DNA of 64,000 bases from Paractinoplanes ovalisporus (GCF_016834655.1 NZ_JAENHP010000004.1:248001-312000); one strand, 5' to 3'. Counted from the first letter of the stretch, positions 14,040-23,533 are shown. Notes: generated from the letters alone by a model not told the origin. Program-made: numbers and translations.

Positions 14040-16553
14040 TCACAGACGGTACAAGGCTGTGTCATCCAACGGGCTACTAGTCGCTGTGTGGTTCCTGTGT
14101 ACGGGTCGCAGGGCGGCCGCCCAGACCAGGAACGCGGCCGGATACAGAAGGTAACCGAACCGGGTCGTCGGCATCAGCAGGATCGCCGCCAGCAGACCCC
14201 AGCCGCAGATCAGCGAGGCGGTGTCGGCCGAACGCGGGGGCGACCGGAGGATGCGTACGGCGATGGCGAGCGCGACTACGAGCAGTAACCCGATCGCGAC
14301 GAACCGGCCGCCCGGCACGTTCTGTGCGATCAGGTAGCCGGGGAACGGTGACTGTGCGGGACTGGTGATCAGGCCGTGGCCGAGCGGGAAGCGGATCACG
14401 TTCTCGAGGAAGGCGTCCTGGTCGACCTGGAACGGCGGGACCAGCACGAGGATGGGCAGACCGAGAGCGCCCGGGAGCAGCCGGCCGCCGCGCTTCACGG
14501 CGATCGCCAGGATCGCCAGGACGACTACGACCGGCAACGCGAAGAGTTTGCAGGCGGCGGCCGCACCCACCGCGAGACCGGCCCATCCGTAACGTTTGGT
14601 AGCGGCGAAGGCCAGCGCCAGGAGACAGAACACCAGCACCGGGATGTCGTCGCCACCGGTCGCCAGGGTGAGCGCGCAGATCGGCAGGACCGTCACCGCC
14701 TGTAGTGCCCGGACGATCGGGAACGACCGGCCGGCCAGCGGACGCCGGGCTTTCTTCGGGCGCAGCAGGATCAGGGCCGTGATCAGGGCGGCCGCGGTGA
14801 ACAGCGCGAACCAGATCCGGGCGTCGGTCCACCAGACGTTGCCGGCCAGGGCGCGGGGCAGACCGAAGATGGACATGCCGGGCTGGTACGGGCTGTATCC
14901 CATCAGGCGCTCGTCGGCGGGCAGGGCGGCGATCGCCTCCCGGGACAGATAGGGGGTGCCGTCGTTGAGCAGGCGCTCGCCCATGTGCTCGACGACCAGC
15001 ACCTCCTCCTGGGCGCGGTCGGTGCGGCCGTCGGCCCGCTGCACGGCCTGGACGACCAGCGGGAGCAGGGCCGCAGTGGCCCACGTGAACCAGGTGAGGG
15101 CCGAGCGGCCGCCGTTGCCGACCAGGCGGCGCAGGAGGCGCCAGGGGCCGCCGGTCTTGTCCGGGCGGTCGCGCAGGAAGCGGTACGCCATGAACTGCAG
15201 GACGGCGAGCAGAAAGGCGTCCGCGTACGCCCAGACGGCGATCGAGCCCCAGGCCCGGTGTGGCAGGAGGGTCGAGGTGAGGGCCGTGACCAGGGCGAAG
15301 ACCGCGGACAGCCCGTAGAGCGTGAGGTCGACCGCGTAGCCGCCGGCCGCCTCGTCGACCCGCGCGAAGAAACGCCCGACCCGGGTGCCCGGCGCCCGGA
15401 CCTCGTAGATCGGCGCCCCGGACGTGTCGCCACCCTCCGTGGATGCCCCGGACGTGCCGTCGCCTTCGGTGGACGCCTCGTCTGTGGCGGCCGGGCCGAC
15501 GACTGAGGGCGCGGCCGCGGGGGTGGTTTTCGCGGCCGCCGTGGACCTGGCGGAGAGATCGTCGGAGCCGGCGTTTGCGGGCGTTGAAGCGGTGGGAGGG
15601 ACGACTTCGGTTTTGGCGGTGCGTTCGGCGGCCGTTGCGTCTTCAGTGGACTCTTCGCCCTTGTCCGCGGGGGCCGGCGTCTCGTCCGGGGCCTTGGTGA
15701 CGGGCTCGCTGTCGGTGCTTTCGGCGGAGCGTTCGCCGTCGGTCTCGGGCTCCTTGGCTGTCGCCGGAGCCGGATCGTGGTCGGCCGGGTTGACGTCATC
15801 GGGGTGAGCGCCGTCGTCGGCGGTGACGCGGACGGGTGCTTCGTCGGCGGCCTCTTCTGCCCCGGTGGCATCGGCCAAGGGAGCGTCGTCGCTGGCGCTG
15901 GCGCTGGCGGTGGCGTCGGCTGAGGGAGCGGCGTCGCTGGCGGTGGCGTCGGCTGAGGGAGCGTCGTCGCTGGCGGTGGCGTCGGCCGAGTGCGCGTCGT
16001 CGGTTGCCTCAGTGGAGGTCGCTTCGGCCAGGTGAGCTTGGGCGCTGGGTGTCGAGGCCGGGGGTTTCGGGGCCGGCTGAGCGTTGGCGTCAGGCGTCTC
16101 AGCGGCGTTGATGCTGACCCGGGAGGCATCGACTTCGGCCGTCTCGACGTGGTGTGTGTCGGCGGCACCGGTGTCGGTTTCGGCCGCTTCGCCGCGGTCG
16201 GGGGCGGGACCGGTGTCGCCGCCAAGTGCCTCACCGCGGCCGGCGGCGTCAGGTGTCTCGGCCCGGTCGGCGTCGTCGGGGGTCTCGGCGCGGTTGACGC
16301 TGGTGGCTCGGGAGCCGTTGCGGACACGGTCGGAAGCGGTGTCCTCGCTGGTGACGGCCGTCTGCGGGTTCGGCTCCGTGCGGGCCGGGCTGTCCTCTTC
16401 GACGGGCTTGTCCGCCGCGGGCGGCTGTTCGGAAGTGCGGCCCTCCGGCGTACGGGAAGAAGGTTGTGAATCTGCCCTGTCCGAAGCGGTGCCGGAGGTG
16501 GCGGCGGGCCCCTCAACTGCGGATTTGCTCGCCGTCGGCCTTGGTTTGGTCAC
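14040..16553 (-). CDS. GT87/DUF2029-like polytopic membrane protein with long acidic tail (837 aa)
   Basis: The GTG at 16553 overlaps the stop of the GGDEF-EAL gene as GTGA. Residues 1 to about 400 are an Ala/Asp/Glu/Thr/Pro-rich, probably disordered tail with SADATASD repeats. The rest has about ten hydrophobic segments in the layout of polyprenol-phosphate-dependent glycosyltransferases (GT87/GT39-like). The LLNDGTPYLS and GYSPYQPGMSIFG stretches correspond to the first extracytoplasmic loop, where the catalytic acidic residues usually sit. The specific sugar and acceptor are not predictable. Coupling to a c-di-GMP enzyme suggests cell-surface polysaccharide synthesis under second-messenger control. 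Confidence 0.7.
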   Translation of the reverse strand: MTKPRPTASKSAVEGPAATSGTASDRADSQPSSRTPEGRTSEQPPAADKPVEEDSPARTEPNPQTAVTSEDTASDRVRNGSRATSVNRAETPDDADRAETPDAAGRGEALGGDTGPAPDRGEAAETDTGAADTHHVETAEVDASRVSINAAETPDANAQPAPKPPASTPSAQAHLAEATSTEATDDAHSADATASDDAPSADATASDAAPSADATASASASDDAPLADATGAEEAADEAPVRVTADDGAHPDDVNPADHDPAPATAKEPETDGERSAESTDSEPVTKAPDETPAPADKGEESTEDATAAERTAKTEVVPPTASTPANAGSDDLSARSTAAAKTTPAAAPSVVGPAATDEASTEGDGTSGASTEGGDTSGAPIYEVRAPGTRVGRFFARVDEAAGGYAVDLTLYGLSAVFALVTALTSTLLPHRAWGSIAVWAYADAFLLAVLQFMAYRFLRDRPDKTGGPWRLLRRLVGNGGRSALTWFTWATAALLPLVVQAVQRADGRTDRAQEEVLVVEHMGERLLNDGTPYLSREAIAALPADERLMGYSPYQPGMSIFGLPRALAGNVWWTDARIWFALFTAAALITALILLRPKKARRPLAGRSFPIVRALQAVTVLPICALTLATGGDDIPVLVFCLLALAFAATKRYGWAGLAVGAAAACKLFALPVVVVLAILAIAVKRGGRLLPGALGLPILVLVPPFQVDQDAFLENVIRFPLGHGLITSPAQSPFPGYLIAQNVPGGRFVAIGLLLVVALAIAVRILRSPPRSADTASLICGWGLLAAILLMPTTRFGYLLYPAAFLVWAAALRPVHRNHTATSSPLDDTALYRL

Positions 16554-19156
16554 GCGGGCAAGTGTGGCAGAGCCGATCTCCCCGAACCGCCGGACCGGCG
16601 CCGCGACATGCGGACCACCGCCGCGCCGTCGTGCAGGGACGAGGCCAGCGCGCCGGGACGACCGGCCGTGCCCCGCTGCAGCGTCGCCAGCAGGCGGGCC
16701 GCCGACATCGGGCGCGCGAACAGGTGACCCTGGCCGGCCACGCAGCCCAGACTCCACAGCGCGTGCCGCTGCGGCTCACTCTCCACACCGTCGGCGATCA
16801 CCGCCAGGTGCAGGCTGCGGGCCAGGTCGACCGTCGAGCGGATCACCGCCGCGGCCTCCGACGAGGTCTGCACGGCGCCGACGAACTCGCGGTCGATCTT
16901 CAGCTGGTGGACGGGGATGTGGGACAGGACCGAGAGCGGCGTCACCCCCGTACCGAAATCGTCGAGGGCCAGCCGCACGCCGGCCTCGCTCAGCTCGGTG
17001 AGCGCCCGCCCCACCACGTCGAGCTGGCTCAGCGTCAGCGTCTCGGCCAGCTCGAAGATCAGGCGGTCGGCGGGGACGGCGTGGCGGCGCAGGCGGCCCA
17101 GCACCGTCTCGGGGAAGCGCGGGTCGAGCAGGCTGCGCGGCGACACGTTCACCGCCACCGGCAGGTCGAAGCCGGCCTCGCGCCACTGGTCGGAGGCGTC
17201 GAGCGCCTGGTCGAGCACGGCGTCGGCAAAGTCCTGCAGGCGGCCGGACCGCTCCACGGTCTGCAGGAACTCCATCGGCGTGAGGTAGCCGTGCTCGGGG
17301 TGGTGCCAGCGGGCCAGCGCCTCGGCCGAGACCACCTCGCCGCTGCCGAGGTCGACGATCGGCTGGAAGTCGACCACGAATTCGTGTTCGGCCACCGCGC
17401 GGTGCAGCTCACCGCCGAGGGCGAGCCGGCTGACGTCGGCCGTGTCTTGCGAGTGGGCGTACGTCGCCGTCTGCTGCCCGGCCCGTTTGGCCTGGTACAT
17501 CGCGATGTCGGCCCGTCGCATCAGCTCGTTGACGCCACCGCTGCCGGCCGCGAGCGCGATGCCGCCGGCCGCCTCGACGGTGATCTGCATGCCCTCGACG
17601 GTCACGCTCTCTTCGAGGGTGCTCAGCATCGACTTCGCGCGGTGGGTGGCCAGCGCGGGCGTGGGCAGGTTGACCAGCAGCACCGCGAACTCGTCACCGC
17701 CGAGCCGGGCCACCAGGTCACCGGGGGTCGCGGCGTCGGCCAGCCGGCGGGCCACCTCGCGCAGCACCGCGTCACCGGCGGCGTGCCCGAGGGTGTCGTT
17801 GACCTCTTTGAAGTGGTTGAGGTCGATCAGCAGCAGCGCCACCACGCCGTCGGCCGGGCGGCCCGGGAAGTGTTCGCCCGCGCGTTCGTACAGTTCACGG
17901 CGGTTGGCCAGACCGGTCAGCGGGTCGTGCGCGGCGTCGTACGCGTTCTCCTCGTTGAGGCGCTGGAGTTCCGCGTACGCCGTGGCGTTGCGGATCGCCG
18001 TGCACAGCGCGGCCGCGAACGTCTTCAGTTTGTACTGCTCGAACTCGTTGAGCTTGACCCGCCCGTGGAAGCCGAGCACCAGCATGCCCGCGCGGTAGCT
18101 GTGGTCGCTGGTCTCGAGCTCGGCCGTGATCGCGCTGACCCCGTCGAACCGCCGCGGCCCGGGCCCGTCGTAGACCACCTCGCTGCCGCGCGCGCGGACC
18201 ACCCGGTCGATGCCGCTCGCGGTCAGGTCGATCTCGACCTCGTCGGAGGAGAAGACCCGCGCGCCCTGCGACGCCGCCACGTGCAGCACCTGGGTGAGCT
18301 CGACCGAACTCAGCTCTTCGGTGGTTTTGGCCAGCTCACGCCAGGAATGTCGTTCTTCGCTCGTACGGAGTTGACGCGAGTGCCACAGGTGCAGGCAGGC
18401 GATCAGCAGCGGCACGAACCCGAGCAGCAGCGGGCTGGCGCCGGAGGCGAGCACCTCGATGACGTAGATGATCGTGGCGAGCCGGAACGCGTGGGCCACC
18501 AGCCGGCCGCTGAGGTCTTTGCGGGCCACCTGCGCGATCGTCGTGCGGGACGCGATCGCGATGACCGGGATGAAGACGAGGTCGTCGACCAGGGCCATCG
18601 CCAGATAGGCCAGCGCGACCGGGACGATCGTGGCGGCCACCGTGTCGGTCGGCATCCAGGAACCGACCAAGGTCAGCACGAGACTCGCCGTGCTGGCGGT
18701 CAGCACCTCTTTGGCGACGGAGTAGACCGAGCGGTGGGGCGCGGCGCGCGCCATGATCTTGACGATGGCGATGCCGGCCGCGGCGCCGAGCACCACCCAC
18801 CCGTGCGGCAGGAAAGCCAGTCCGATGAGGACCGGGACCTCGCTCCAGGTGGTGCCGTTGCGGCTCGAGCGGACCCGCACATAGACCTTGACCCGGTTGG
18901 CGATCGCCGCGCCGACCAGCACCAACGCGAGCTGCCACCAGTCGGGGAGCGGCCGCGGGTGGGTCATCGCGTACCAGAGGTCGGCGGCCGCCGCGCCCGA
19001 CGCCATAACGACGACGAGACCGATGAGCAGCGGGAGCTGCCGACCGGTCGCGTCGTCGTTGGAGCTATGAGCTTTTCGCAATGGAGTCGTCCAGTCGCCG
19101 AGCGCAGCGGACAGGGGTCCGGGCTCAAGCGTATTCAAGCGCGCGCCTTCGCGCAC
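16550..19156 (-). CDS. Membrane-bound GGDEF-EAL protein (868 aa)
   Basis: It synthesises and/or degrades cyclic di-GMP. An N-terminal block of six to eight hydrophobic segments (MASE-like, residues 40-260) is followed by a GAF-like region (about 285-420). The GGDEF domain comes next, with HDPLTGLANRREL and an intact RLGGDEF near 483; the RxxD inhibitory site is absent (TPGD at that place). The EAL domain has intact catalytic motifs: EALARW near 610, NVSP, FELAET, DDFGTG, LKIDREF and GQGHLFARP. Both activities therefore look possible. The start is the GTG at 19156, with only a weak ribosome site, so it could move by a few codons. Confidence 0.9.
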   Translation of the reverse strand: MREGARLNTLEPGPLSAALGDWTTPLRKAHSSNDDATGRQLPLLIGLVVVMASGAAAADLWYAMTHPRPLPDWWQLALVLVGAAIANRVKVYVRVRSSRNGTTWSEVPVLIGLAFLPHGWVVLGAAAGIAIVKIMARAAPHRSVYSVAKEVLTASTASLVLTLVGSWMPTDTVAATIVPVALAYLAMALVDDLVFIPVIAIASRTTIAQVARKDLSGRLVAHAFRLATIIYVIEVLASGASPLLLGFVPLLIACLHLWHSRQLRTSEERHSWRELAKTTEELSSVELTQVLHVAASQGARVFSSDEVEIDLTASGIDRVVRARGSEVVYDGPGPRRFDGVSAITAELETSDHSYRAGMLVLGFHGRVKLNEFEQYKLKTFAAALCTAIRNATAYAELQRLNEENAYDAAHDPLTGLANRRELYERAGEHFPGRPADGVVALLLIDLNHFKEVNDTLGHAAGDAVLREVARRLADAATPGDLVARLGGDEFAVLLVNLPTPALATHRAKSMLSTLEESVTVEGMQITVEAAGGIALAAGSGGVNELMRRADIAMYQAKRAGQQTATYAHSQDTADVSRLALGGELHRAVAEHEFVVDFQPIVDLGSGEVVSAEALARWHHPEHGYLTPMEFLQTVERSGRLQDFADAVLDQALDASDQWREAGFDLPVAVNVSPRSLLDPRFPETVLGRLRRHAVPADRLIFELAETLTLSQLDVVGRALTELSEAGVRLALDDFGTGVTPLSVLSHIPVHQLKIDREFVGAVQTSSEAAAVIRSTVDLARSLHLAVIADGVESEPQRHALWSLGCVAGQGHLFARPMSAARLLATLQRGTAGRPGALASSLHDGAAVVRMSRRRSGGSGRSALPHLPA

Positions 19157-19559
19157 TGTCTCATTCCCAGTCGTTGCCGGTCATGGTTCTTCTCCTCGCG
19201 GGTGGGGAACTCGGGGAAGGTGTCTGTCGCGACGAGAGAAACAATATGCGAAGAAGATCAGGGTTGGTACCGATTCGTGTCGCATTGCGCAGAAAGCGAT
19301 AACCGAAGGGGAAACGATTACCGGCAGTTCCGATCGCGAAACTCTGAGCTACCTGAATTCGCGTTTTGGCCGCAGTGTCCGGATCGCTGAGTGTGCTGTT
19401 TGACTGACGCTCCGGATTGTCAATACCCGTTTGTGCTTCCCCGTTATCCCAACCCCGGTATATGGTCTCTGACCTGCGTATAGATCGCCACATTCGGCGT
19501 CACAAAATCGTGAGTGCCGGGCCACTATTACGCGAACGAGTTTCCCGGTGAACCTTCTA
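19157..19559. other. Divergent intergenic region, no gene seen
   Basis: About 415 bases separate the GGDEF-EAL start from moaC. The stretch is clearly more A/T-rich than its surroundings (for example 19240-19330 and 19420-19520), as expected of a promoter region. I found no convincing small gene, and I could not fit a molybdenum-cofactor riboswitch by eye. The moaC promoter at its right end is listed separately. Confidence 0.5.
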
Positions 19560-19571
19560 TAAACTCCCGGT
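19560..19571 (+). promoter_or_regulatory. -10 element for leaderless moaC
   Basis: TAAACT (19560-19565), overlapped by TATAAA from 19558, lies six bases before the ATG. There is no Shine-Dalgarno sequence, so transcription probably starts at or next to the A of the start codon. Confidence 0.5.
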
Positions 19572-20060
19572 ATGCCCGACGAATCCCTGACTCATGTCGA
19601 CGAGACCGGCGCCGCGCGCATGGTTGACGTCTCGGCCAAGGAGGTGACCGCCCGCCGCGCGGTGGCCGCCGGCCGAGTGGTGACGACACCCGAGGTGATC
19701 GCGTTGTTACGCGGCGACGAACTTCCCAAGGGAGATGCGCTCGCGGTCGCCCGCCTCGCCGGGATCATGGGCGCGAAAAAGACTCCCGATCTCATTCCGC
19801 TCTGTCATCCGATCGGACTCCACGGCGTCGTTGTCGATCTCGAACTCACCGCGACCACGGTGGAGATCACTGCCGCCACCAAGACCGCGGATCGCACCGG
19901 CGTCGAGATGGAAGCGCTCACCGCGGTCGCCACGGCCGGGCTCGCGATGATCGACATGATCAAGGCGGTCGACCCGGCCGCGAGCATCGAGTCGGTGCGG
20001 GTGCTCCGCAAAGAGGGCGGCAAGACCGGCGATTGGGTACGGCCCGAGGACCGCCCATGA
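19572..20060 (+). CDS. moaC: Cyclic pyranopterin monophosphate synthase MoaC (162 aa)
   Basis: MoaC converts the MoaA product (3',8-cyclo-GTP) to cyclic pyranopterin monophosphate, the first stable precursor of molybdenum cofactor. The family signatures are all present: ARMVDVSAKEVTAR near the start, ARLAGIMGAKKTPDLIPLCHP in the middle, and DRTGVEMEALTAV with MIDMIKA near the end. The length is typical. It is the first gene of a plus-strand operon and overlaps mog as ATGA. Its partner moaA lies 12 kb away on the other strand. Confidence 0.97.
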   Translation: MPDESLTHVDETGAARMVDVSAKEVTARRAVAAGRVVTTPEVIALLRGDELPKGDALAVARLAGIMGAKKTPDLIPLCHPIGLHGVVVDLELTATTVEITAATKTADRTGVEMEALTAVATAGLAMIDMIKAVDPAASIESVRVLRKEGGKTGDWVRPEDRP

Positions 20061-20587
20061 GCGACCCGGCCGCACCCGACCACGCCCCGACCACGAGGAT
20101 CACCGCCCGCGTGATCGTGGCCAGCAACCGCGCGGCGGCCGGGGTCTACGCCGACACGAGTGGCCCCCGCCTGGTCGCCGGCCTGCGCGAGCTCGGCTGC
20201 ACGGTGGACGACCCGGTCGTCGTGCCCGACGGTGAACCCGTGGCCGACGCCCTGCGCATGGCCGTCGCCGACGCCGTCGACGTCGTGCTGACCAGCGGCG
20301 GCACCGGCGTCACCCCGACCGACCGCACCCCCGAGGCGACCCGGGGCCTGCTCGACTTCGAGATCCCGGGCATCGCCGAGGCGATCCGTGCCTACAGCCG
20401 CGACAAGGTGCCCGCCGCCGCCCTCTCCCGCGGCCTGGCCGGCGTCGCCGGACGCACCTTGATCGTCAACCTGCCCGGCTCGACCGGCGGCGCCAAGGAC
20501 GGCCTGGCGGTGCTCGGCCCGCTGCTGCGACACACCGTCGACCAGATCCACGGCGGTGACCATCCCTCGTCCGCCGCCGGTGGATAG
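20057..20587 (+). CDS. mog: Molybdopterin adenylyltransferase, Mog/MoaB family (176 aa)
   Basis: This protein activates molybdopterin by adenylation before MoeA inserts molybdate. The signatures are VLTSGGTGVTPTDRTPEAT (nucleotide-binding loop) and NLPGSTGGAKDGLAVL. The ATG at 20057 overlaps the moaC stop; an ATG in the same frame at 20033 would lie inside moaC and is rejected. The first 14 residues are a Pro/Asp-rich extension before ARVIVASNRAAAG. Confidence 0.92.
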   Translation: MSDPAAPDHAPTTRITARVIVASNRAAAGVYADTSGPRLVAGLRELGCTVDDPVVVPDGEPVADALRMAVADAVDVVLTSGGTGVTPTDRTPEATRGLLDFEIPGIAEAIRAYSRDKVPAAALSRGLAGVAGRTLIVNLPGSTGGAKDGLAVLGPLLRHTVDQIHGGDHPSSAAGG

Positions 20588-20596
20588 GCTCGTCGG
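20585..20596 (+). promoter_or_regulatory. -10 element for moeA embedded in the mog stop codon
   Basis: TAGGCT begins with the TAG stop of mog and ends six bases before the GTG of moeA. moeA could therefore be transcribed separately as a leaderless mRNA as well as from the operon. Confidence 0.4.
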
Positions 20597-21814
20597 GTGA
20601 GCGTCGACTGGGAAGAAGCACGCGAGCTGGCCTATGCGGCAGGCCGGGCGGCCGCCGGCGCGGCCGAGCCGGTCGCGCTGCCCGACGCCGACGGGCGCAC
20701 GCTGGCCGAACCGCTGCGGGCGCTGACCGACCTGCCCGCGTTCCCGACCTCGAGCATCGACGGCTGGGCGGTCCGGGGGCCGAAGCCCTGGCGACCGGTG
20801 GGCCGGGTGCTGGCCGGTCACGTCGCTCCGCCGCTGACCGACGACGGCACCTGCGTCGAGATCGCGACCGGCGCGATGGTCCCGGTCGGCGCCGAGGCGC
20901 TGGTGCGCGTCGAGGCGTCCACTCGCGACGGTGACGGCCTCGTCAGCGGCGAGCCCCGCAACGGCTATGTGCCGGAGTGGCGGCAGCCGGGCGAGGAGGC
21001 CCACAAGGACGAGGAGCTGCTGCCGGTCGGCACGGCGATCGACCCGGCCGTGATCGGTGTCGCCGCCACCTGTGGTTACGAGTCACTGAACGTCTACCCG
21101 CGGCCTCGCGCCGGGCTGCTCGTCTTCGGCGACGAGCTGCTCACCGGCGGCACCCCGGGGGCCGGTCGGGTGCGTGATTCGCTCGGTCCCCAGGTGCCCG
21201 GCTGGTTGCGGCGCCTCGGTGCGAGCATCGACGCGTCGGCGGTCGCGGGCCCGGTGCAGGACACGCTTGACGCGCATCTGACCGCCCTACGGGAAGCTCT
21301 GTCGAAGTCCGAACTGGTCTGCACGACCGGCGGCACGATGCACGGCCCGGTCGACCACCTGCACCCGACGCTGACCGAACTCGGCGCGGAATACCTCGTC
21401 AACACGGTCGCCGTCCGGCCCGGCTTCCCGATGCTGCTGGCCCGTGTGCCCGGCCCCGACGGGCGGCCCCGGTTCCTGGCCGGCCTGCCCGGCAACCCGC
21501 AGTCCGCCGTGATCGCGCTGATCACCCTGGTCTCCCCGCTGCTGGCCGGTCTGCAGGGCCGCCCGGCGCCGCGCCTGGCCACCGTCGAACTGACCGGGGA
21601 GGTCCGCGGGCGCGGTGGCGACACCCACCTCGCACTGGCCCGGCTCGACCACGATGGACGGTCGGCGACCCCGGTCGGCCACGTCGGCTCGGCGATGCTG
21701 CGCGGCCTGTCGAACGCGCACGGCTTCGTCGTCGTCCGGCCCGGCACCGAGGCGGCGGCGGGCGATCTGGTGCCCTTCCTGCCCCTGCCGCTCGTCACCG
21801 GAGAACGCCCATGA
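20597..21814 (+). CDS. moeA: Molybdopterin molybdotransferase MoeA (405 aa)
   Basis: MoeA inserts molybdate into adenylated molybdopterin. The domain order is typical: N-terminal region with LPDADGRTLAEPL and SSIDGWAV, domain with IATGAMVPVGAEALVR, MogA-like domain with VFGDELLTGG, CTTGGTMHGPVDH and RPGFPMLLARV..FLAGLPGNPQSA, and a C-terminal beta domain. The length is usual. The GTG start at 20597 is nine bases after mog, and the stop overlaps the moaE start as ATGA. Confidence 0.95.
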   Translation: MSVDWEEARELAYAAGRAAAGAAEPVALPDADGRTLAEPLRALTDLPAFPTSSIDGWAVRGPKPWRPVGRVLAGHVAPPLTDDGTCVEIATGAMVPVGAEALVRVEASTRDGDGLVSGEPRNGYVPEWRQPGEEAHKDEELLPVGTAIDPAVIGVAATCGYESLNVYPRPRAGLLVFGDELLTGGTPGAGRVRDSLGPQVPGWLRRLGASIDASAVAGPVQDTLDAHLTALREALSKSELVCTTGGTMHGPVDHLHPTLTELGAEYLVNTVAVRPGFPMLLARVPGPDGRPRFLAGLPGNPQSAVIALITLVSPLLAGLQGRPAPRLATVELTGEVRGRGGDTHLALARLDHDGRSATPVGHVGSAMLRGLSNAHGFVVVRPGTEAAAGDLVPFLPLPLVTGERP

Positions 21815-22227
21815 TCGCGATCGCCGAGGTTCTCGACGCCCCGCTCGACCTCGCCGCGCACGAGAAGGCGGTGGCCGACCCCCGGGCCGGTGCCGTCGTC
21901 TCGTTCCAGGGCGTCGTCCGCGACCACGACCACGGCCGGGGCGTGACCCTGCTCGAATACGAGGGCCACCCGAACGCGGCTGCCGTGCTGCGCGAGGTCG
22001 CGGCCGAGATCGCGGCCGATCCCGACGTCTATGCGGTGGCCGTCTCGCACCGCGTCGGCACGCTCGCCATCGGCGATGTCGCGCTGGTCGCGGCGGTGAG
22101 CACGGCCCACCGGGCGGCGGCGTTCGCGGCCTGCGCCCGGCTGGTCGACGAGGCCAAGGCCCGGCTGCCGATCTGGAAGCGGCAGGTCTTCACCGACGGC
22201 ACCGACGAGTGGGTCAACTGCCCCTAG
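21811..22227 (+). CDS. moaE: Molybdopterin synthase catalytic subunit MoaE (138 aa)
   Basis: MoaE transfers two sulfurs from thiocarboxylated MoaD to the pterin precursor. The signatures are GAVVSFQGVVRDHDHG, LEYEGHPNAA, VSHRVGTLAIGDVAL, STAHRAAAFAACARLVDEAK and PIWKRQVFTDG, including the conserved Lys residues. It is the last gene of the moaC operon. Its 3' end overlaps the convergent membrane-protein gene by 14 bp. The MoaD partner is encoded at 31.9 kb. Confidence 0.96.
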   Translation: MIAIAEVLDAPLDLAAHEKAVADPRAGAVVSFQGVVRDHDHGRGVTLLEYEGHPNAAAVLREVAAEIAADPDVYAVAVSHRVGTLAIGDVALVAAVSTAHRAAAFAACARLVDEAKARLPIWKRQVFTDGTDEWVNCP

Positions 22228-23533
22228 GCACAGGGATCGCCGGCACCCGCGCCGGCGCGACCGGACGCCGTACGGCCGGAGCCGTCGGCGGGGTCGCCGG
22301 CGCCACCCCGGGCCGCCACGGCAGCGCGTTCATCAGCACGATCACCGCGAAGGCGTACGCGTTCCAGCTCGTCGTCCACTGCGGAGGAAGCACGAACAGC
22401 AGGTACGTCCCCAGCGCGGCCGACGCGTAGCCCAGGCCGGCGAACCGGCGCGACCTCCCCGGCCGGCGCGCACCGACCCGCGACCGGGCCGCCGCGTCGA
22501 CGAGGATCAGCACCGCCGGCAGCACCCAGACCAGCTTGTGACTCGTGCTCACCGGGGCCGCGGCGGCGCCGGTGAGACCGACCAGCGTGATCGCCGCGAT
22601 CTCGTCGCCGTCGGTGTGCGCGGCCCGGGCCCGGATCAGCCCGACCGCGAGCAGCAGCACCGCGAACGACAGCCACACCAGCACGGGCGTGCTCGACGAG
22701 TCGTAGAGGCGGGCCAGCAGACCGGCCAGTGACTGGTTGGCGTGGTCGCTGACCGGGCCGGAGCGGTCGACCTGGAACAGCACCGAACCCAGCCACGACC
22801 CGGTGGCGCCGGGCGCGATCAGCAGGCCGCCCAGGGTCAGCGCGACCGCCGTGGTCGTCGCGGTCACCGCGGCCCGCCACTGCCGGGTCACGGCCAGATA
22901 GGCGATGAACAGGGCGGGCCCGACGGCGAGGGCGGTCGCGACGCCGATGCCGACGCCGGCCCACGCCCCGGTCGACCACAGGCGCCGCAGCAGGTCGAGG
23001 CGGCCCCGCGACGGCCGGGAGGAGGCGGGCGGCCCGGGCCACCAGGCGGCCCGGCGGCGCGCCCAGGCCGAGCGGCGCAGCGCCACCACGTCGGCCGTGA
23101 TCAGGCAGAGGATCAGCAGGTCGAGGTGGCCGAGGCCAAGGGTGGCCCGCACCGGTTCGGTCAGCAGGGCGAGCACGGCCGCGGCGACGACGGCCACGAA
23201 CCGGGAGCGGCCGTAGCGGCGGGCCACCGGGCCGGCCAGCGCGACCAGGGTCAACACCAGGGCGGCGACCCCGGCCAGGGCCAGCAGCCAGGCCAGCACC
23301 GTCAGCGGCAGCACCGCGCCGGGCGTCAGCAGCAGTGCGGTGATCGGCGGCCGGCCGGTGCCCAGGTCATAGAGATCGCCTCCGGCCAGCCAGCCCCGGA
23401 TCGCCGCCTGATCGACGGCGAGGTCGGGAACCCCGTACGCACGCAGGAAGAAACCGATCGCCCAGAGTGCCCCCAGGCACCCGAGCCCGACCACCGCGGA
23501 TCTTCCGGTCCGCTCGCGTTGCATTGCCGGCAT
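22214..23533 (-). CDS. GT87/DUF2029-family polytopic membrane protein (439 aa)
   Basis: It has about ten transmembrane segments and a short extracytoplasmic loop after the first (LRAYGVPDLAVDQAAIRGW..GGDLYDLGTGRPPITALLLTP). This matches actinobacterial GT87 alpha-mannosyltransferase-like proteins, which use polyprenyl-phosphate-mannose to build lipoglycans. The substrate cannot be told from sequence. ATG at 23533 is used; a second ATG three codons later is equally possible. It is the second such protein in the window, after 14040-16553, and lacks the disordered tail of that one. Confidence 0.75.
   Translation of the reverse strand: MPAMQRERTGRSAVVGLGCLGALWAIGFFLRAYGVPDLAVDQAAIRGWLAGGDLYDLGTGRPPITALLLTPGAVLPLTVLAWLLALAGVAALVLTLVALAGPVARRYGRSRFVAVVAAAVLALLTEPVRATLGLGHLDLLILCLITADVVALRRSAWARRRAAWWPGPPASSRPSRGRLDLLRRLWSTGAWAGVGIGVATALAVGPALFIAYLAVTRQWRAAVTATTTAVALTLGGLLIAPGATGSWLGSVLFQVDRSGPVSDHANQSLAGLLARLYDSSSTPVLVWLSFAVLLLAVGLIRARAAHTDGDEIAAITLVGLTGAAAAPVSTSHKLVWVLPAVLILVDAAARSRVGARRPGRSRRFAGLGYASAALGTYLLFVLPPQWTTSWNAYAFAVIVLMNALPWRPGVAPATPPTAPAVRRPVAPARVPAIPVPRGS

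Noticed and set aside
16466..19390. A 974-codon plus-strand open frame opposite the GGDEF-EAL gene
   Set aside because: It is antisense to a gene with intact GGDEF and EAL motifs, and its sequence is shadow-like (Arg, Gly, Val, Asp and Gln only).
19157..19571. Molybdenum-cofactor riboswitch upstream of moaC
   Set aside because: No convincing conserved stems could be drawn by eye, and moaC appears leaderless.
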